A stretch of DNA of 8,620 nt, from positions 1 through 8,620 of the forward strand of contig DATJYF010000047.1 in assembly GCA_035499715.1 (NCBI GenBank), written 5' to 3'. A program made the position numbers and the translations under genes. Below the pieces are notes generated by a model. The model did not search any database. It was not told where the DNA came from and saw only the letters and a program-made list of their open reading frames with translations. The DNA is from DASRHD01 sp035499715 (GTDB lineage: Bacteria > Verrucomicrobiota > Verrucomicrobiia > Opitutales > Opitutaceae). Below are positions 6,187 to 8,620 of the stretch, piece after piece (position 1 is the stretch's first letter; each line of letters starts with the position of its first letter).

Positions 6187-7624
6187 AGCCGACGCTGCCC
6201 TCCATTTCGAGGTCGATGAGGCGCTTGAGCTCGACGGAATATTCCATCGGGAACTGGCGGACGAGGTCGTTGACGAAGCCGTTCACCGCCAGGCTCATGG
6301 CCTGGCCCTCGGTCAGGCCGCGCTGCTGCATGTAGAAGATCATCTCTTCGCTGACCTTGGACACGCTGGCCTCGTGCTGCACGGCGTTGGCGTCGCCGCG
6401 CACGGTGATGGCCGGATAGGTGTCGGTCCGCGAATTGGTATTGATGAGGAGCGCATCGCACTCGGTGTTGTTTTTGCAGCCCTTCAGGTGCTTTGGGATG
6501 TGGACGAGCCCGCGGTAGGTGGCGCGGCCCTGGCCGACGGAGATGGACTTCGAGACGATGGTCGAGGTGGTTTCGTCCGCGGCGTGGACCATCTTGGCGC
6601 CGGTGTCCTGGTGCTGGCCGTCGTTGGCGAGGGCGATGGAGATGACTTCGCCGCGGGCCTTGCGGCCCTTGAGCACGACGCCGGGATATTTCATGGTCAG
6701 GCGCGAGCCGATGTTGCAGTCGATCCACTTGATCTCGGCCTCCTCGTGGGCGAGGCCGCGCTTGGTCACGAGGTTGTAGACGTTCGGCGCCCAGTTCTGC
6801 ACGGTGATGTACTGGATCTTCGCGCCCTTGAGCGCGACGAGCTCGACCACGGCGCTATGCAGCGTCGAGGTGGAGAACTTCGGCGCGGTGCAGCCTTCCA
6901 TGTAGGTGACCTCGCTGCCCTCGTCGACGATGATGAGCGTCCGCTCGAACTGGCCGAAGTTCTCGGCGTTGATGCGGAAATAGGCCTGGAGCGGATGCGA
7001 GACCTTCACGCCGGGCGGCACGTAGATGAACGAGCCGCCGGAGAACACGGCGCTGTTGAGCGCGGAGAATTTGTTGTCGCCGGTCGGGATGACCTTGCCG
7101 AACCATTTGCGGAAAATCTCCGGATGGGTGCGCAGAGCCTCGGTGGAGTTGACAAAAATGACGCCCTGTTTCGAGACGGCCTCCTTGATGTTGGAATAGG
7201 CGGCCTCGCTGTCGAACTGGGCCTCGACGCCGGCGAGAAACTTGCGTTCCTGTTCCGGAATGCCGAGGCGCTCGAAGGTCTTCTTGATGTCGTCGGGCAC
7301 CTCGTCCCACGTGCGTTTCGGCTTCTGGCCGCTGGCGAGATAGTAGCGGATTTTGTTGAAATCGATGTTTTCGAGGTCGCGCGTCGCCCAGTGCGTGGGG
7401 AGCGGCTTCGACTGGAAAATTTTCAACGCATGGAGGCGGAAATCGCGGATCCACGAGGCCTCTTTTTTGGCCTCGCTGATGTAGTGGAGGGTGCGCTCGG
7501 ACAGGCCGGTGCCGGCGTCGAGTTCGTACTTCACGTCGTAACTGAAGTTGCCGGCGGACTGGTCGATGCCGGAGACGGGATTGTCGGCCACGGGCGAAAG
7601 CTCAAGTTCGGTGGGCGGTTTCAT
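6185..7624 (-). CDS. sufB: Fe-S cluster assembly scaffold subunit SufB
   Basis: A 479-residue core scaffold protein of the SUF system, where sulfur and iron are assembled with SufC and SufD. The key residues are present: C245 in MEGCTAP (E. coli C254, sulfur entry), C389 in TECDALL (E. coli C405) and E418 in QHEAS (E. coli E434). The family-typical segments SALNSAVFSGGSFIYVPPGV (187-206) and the ending EMEGSVG are also there. The ATG at 7624 is supported by a strong ribosome site 6 bases upstream; the longer open frame to 7858 overlaps sufC and is not coding. It starts 25 bases after the sufC stop. The stop codon lies inside the right arm of a palindromic repeat, which also separates sufB from sufD by 92 bases, the largest gap in this operon. 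Confidence 0.98.
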   Translation of the reverse strand: MKPPTELELSPVADNPVSGIDQSAGNFSYDVKYELDAGTGLSERTLHYISEAKKEASWIRDFRLHALKIFQSKPLPTHWATRDLENIDFNKIRYYLASGQKPKRTWDEVPDDIKKTFERLGIPEQERKFLAGVEAQFDSEAAYSNIKEAVSKQGVIFVNSTEALRTHPEIFRKWFGKVIPTGDNKFSALNSAVFSGGSFIYVPPGVKVSHPLQAYFRINAENFGQFERTLIIVDEGSEVTYMEGCTAPKFSTSTLHSAVVELVALKGAKIQYITVQNWAPNVYNLVTKRGLAHEEAEIKWIDCNIGSRLTMKYPGVVLKGRKARGEVISIALANDGQHQDTGAKMVHAADETTSTIVSKSISVGQGRATYRGLVHIPKHLKGCKNNTECDALLINTNSRTDTYPAITVRGDANAVQHEASVSKVSEEMIFYMQQRGLTEGQAMSLAVNGFVNDLVRQFPMEYSVELKRLIDLEMEGSVG

Positions 7625-7630
7625 GGCAAA

Positions 7631-7638
7631 ATCTCCTT
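7631..7638 (-). promoter_or_regulatory. Strong Shine-Dalgarno site of sufB
   Basis: AAGGAGAT on the minus strand, 6 bases before the sufB ATG at 7624. It is the best ribosome site in the window and fixes the sufB start. Confidence 0.85.
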
Positions 7639-7649
7639 CAATTCGTGGT

Positions 7650-8405
7650 TCAGGCGTGGGCCAGCTCCTTTTTGAGCCAGTCGTAGCCCCTGGCCTCGAG
7701 TTCGAGGGCGAGGGACTTGTCGCCGCTTTTGACGATGCGGCCGCCGTGCATGACGTGCACGAAGTCGGGCACGATGTGGTTGAGCAGCCGCTGGTAATGG
7801 GTGATGAGCAGAACGCCGAGGCCGGGGCCGCGCATGTGCTCGATGCCCTCCGCCACAATCCGCAACGCGTCGATATCGAGGCCGGAGTCGGTCTCGTCCA
7901 TCAGCGCGAACTTCGGCTGGAGGATGGCCATTTGCAAAATCTCGCAGCGTTTTTTCTCGCCGCCGGAAAAGCCCTCGTTGACCGCGCGCGAGGTGAACTT
8001 GCGGTCGATTTTCAGCATATCCATCTTTTCGTAGAGCCGCTTGTAGTAGGCGGTGGCGTCGAGCTCCTCGCCCTCGCCGAGGCGGGCCTGGAGCGCGGCG
8101 CGCAGGAAGTTGGCGATCGAGACGCCGGGAATCTCGCTCGGGTACTGGAAGGCGAGGAACAGGCCGGCGCGGGCGCGCTCATCGGGCTCCATTTCGAGAA
8201 CGGGACGGCCATCGACCAACACCTCGCCGCCGGTCACGGTGTAGTCCGGATGGCCGGCGATGGCCTTGGCCAGGGTCGATTTGCCGGTGCCGTTCGGGCC
8301 CATGATGGCATGCACCTCGCCCTGCCGGATGGTGAGCGAGACGCCTTTGACGATTTCCTTTTCGCCGATGGCGACGTGAAGGTCTTTGATTTCGAGGGAG
8401 GACAT
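7650..8405 (-). CDS. sufC: Fe-S cluster assembly ATPase SufC
   Basis: A 251-residue ABC-type ATPase, soluble rather than a transporter, whose ATP-driven dimerisation rearranges SufB-SufD during cluster assembly. All nucleotide-binding motifs are visible: Walker A GPNGTGKST (36-44), Q-loop AFQYPSEIPGVS (85-96), signature FSGGEKKR (146-153), Walker B FALMDETDSGLDIDAL (166-181) and the switch His in LLITHYQRLL (H203). The MDETDSGLD form of Walker B/D-loop and the YP.EIPG Q-loop are SufC hallmarks. The length matches the family (about 250). The ATG at 8405 is chosen because MSSLEIKDLHVAIGEKEIVKG is a standard SufC start. It follows the Fur-like gene by 33 bases and precedes sufB by 25, which supports one transcript. 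Confidence 0.98.
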   Translation of the reverse strand: MSSLEIKDLHVAIGEKEIVKGVSLTIRQGEVHAIMGPNGTGKSTLAKAIAGHPDYTVTGGEVLVDGRPVLEMEPDERARAGLFLAFQYPSEIPGVSIANFLRAALQARLGEGEELDATAYYKRLYEKMDMLKIDRKFTSRAVNEGFSGGEKKRCEILQMAILQPKFALMDETDSGLDIDALRIVAEGIEHMRGPGLGVLLITHYQRLLNHIVPDFVHVMHGGRIVKSGDKSLALELEARGYDWLKKELAHA

Positions 8406-8438
8406 GGAAAAATCTTTGCGGGGAAGTGAGCGGCGAAA

Positions 8439-8620
8439 TCAGCCGGCGGATTTTTTGGTTTTCCCGCGGAAGGTGATTTCGATGGAGGAAGCATCGTAAT
8501 CGGGCGGGAGCACGGCGTTGACTTGGTCGAGCAGGGCGGGAGGGAGGTCGATGTCGTGGGTCTGGCCTGTCTGTTCGTCGTAGAAATGAGCGTGCGGATG
8601 CAAATTCGGGCAGTAGCGGG
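8439..8620 (-). CDS. Fur/Irr-like transcriptional regulator, C-terminal part (start outside the window)
   Basis: The last 60 codons of a gene entering from the right edge, read by hand on the minus strand to the TGA at 8441-8439. The visible protein includes the metal-site-like motif NLHPHAHFYDE, then TGQTHDIDLPPAL, a helix, DYDASSIEITFRGK and a lysine-rich tail. This is the layout of the Fur-superfamily C-terminal dimerisation and metal-binding domain, with clustered histidines followed by a DI.LP strand. The usual C-x-x-C zinc pair after the His cluster is absent: Y-D-E-Q takes its place, as in Irr-type members. One Cys lies just before the His cluster. The DNA-binding half is outside the window, so family membership is probable rather than proven. 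Its place 33 bases upstream of sufC suggests that it controls suf in response to iron, haem or oxidative stress. Confidence 0.72.
   Translation of the reverse strand, partial: RYCPNLHPHAHFYDEQTGQTHDIDLPPALLDQVNAVLPPDYDASSIEITFRGKTKKSAG

Noticed and set aside
4815..7675. Two plus-strand open frames of about 505 codons antisense to sufD and sufB
   Set aside because: They lie opposite clearly conserved SufD and SufB and have low-complexity Gly/Ala/Val/Arg-rich translations, so they are shadows of GC-rich codon use.

Overview
The window is GC-rich, gene-dense bacterial DNA. It most resembles a Verrucomicrobiota genome, possibly of the Opitutaceae. This placement is an inference from the gene families (a TIGR03790 protein, an atypical ClpP, a SufCBD-SufT cluster led by an Irr-like Fur protein) and from a dispersed 'ACACGGAG' palindromic repeat; no rRNA or marker search supports it.

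Left end (1-350): the 5' part of crcB, a fluoride channel, on the minus strand runs off the window. A fluoride-riboswitch-like leader sits between it and the next gene. Next (351-1997, plus) is a secreted TIGR03790-family protein of unknown function with an alanine-rich helical tail. The convergent gap 1998-2170 is an AT-rich island with two overlapping, mutually exclusive inverted repeats.

Middle (2171-3575): clpP on the minus strand encodes a ClpP peptidase subunit with an intact catalytic triad and an unusual acidic N-terminus. It is divergent from a CPBP-family intramembrane protease gene on the plus strand.

Right part (3590-8620, all minus strand): a probable operon read from right to left. 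It holds a Fur/Irr-like regulator (3' part only), sufC, sufB, sufD, sufT and a TPMT-like SAM methyltransferase. SufB, SufC and SufD form the Fe-S cluster scaffold complex, SufT is a DUF59/MIP18-type maturation factor, and the Fur-like protein is the obvious candidate regulator. No cysteine desulfurase (SufS), SufE/SufU or A-type carrier is visible here. A 79-bp imperfect palindrome lies between sufB and sufD and overlaps the sufB stop codon.

Most of the window is recognisable housekeeping material. I see no mobile element, CRISPR array, tRNA, rRNA or clear new defence system. The points most worth a second look are the non-coding elements (riboswitch variant, tripartite inverted repeat, operon-internal palindrome), the ClpP N-terminus and the Irr-like regulator beside suf. 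No gene-free stretch exceeds 300 bases.
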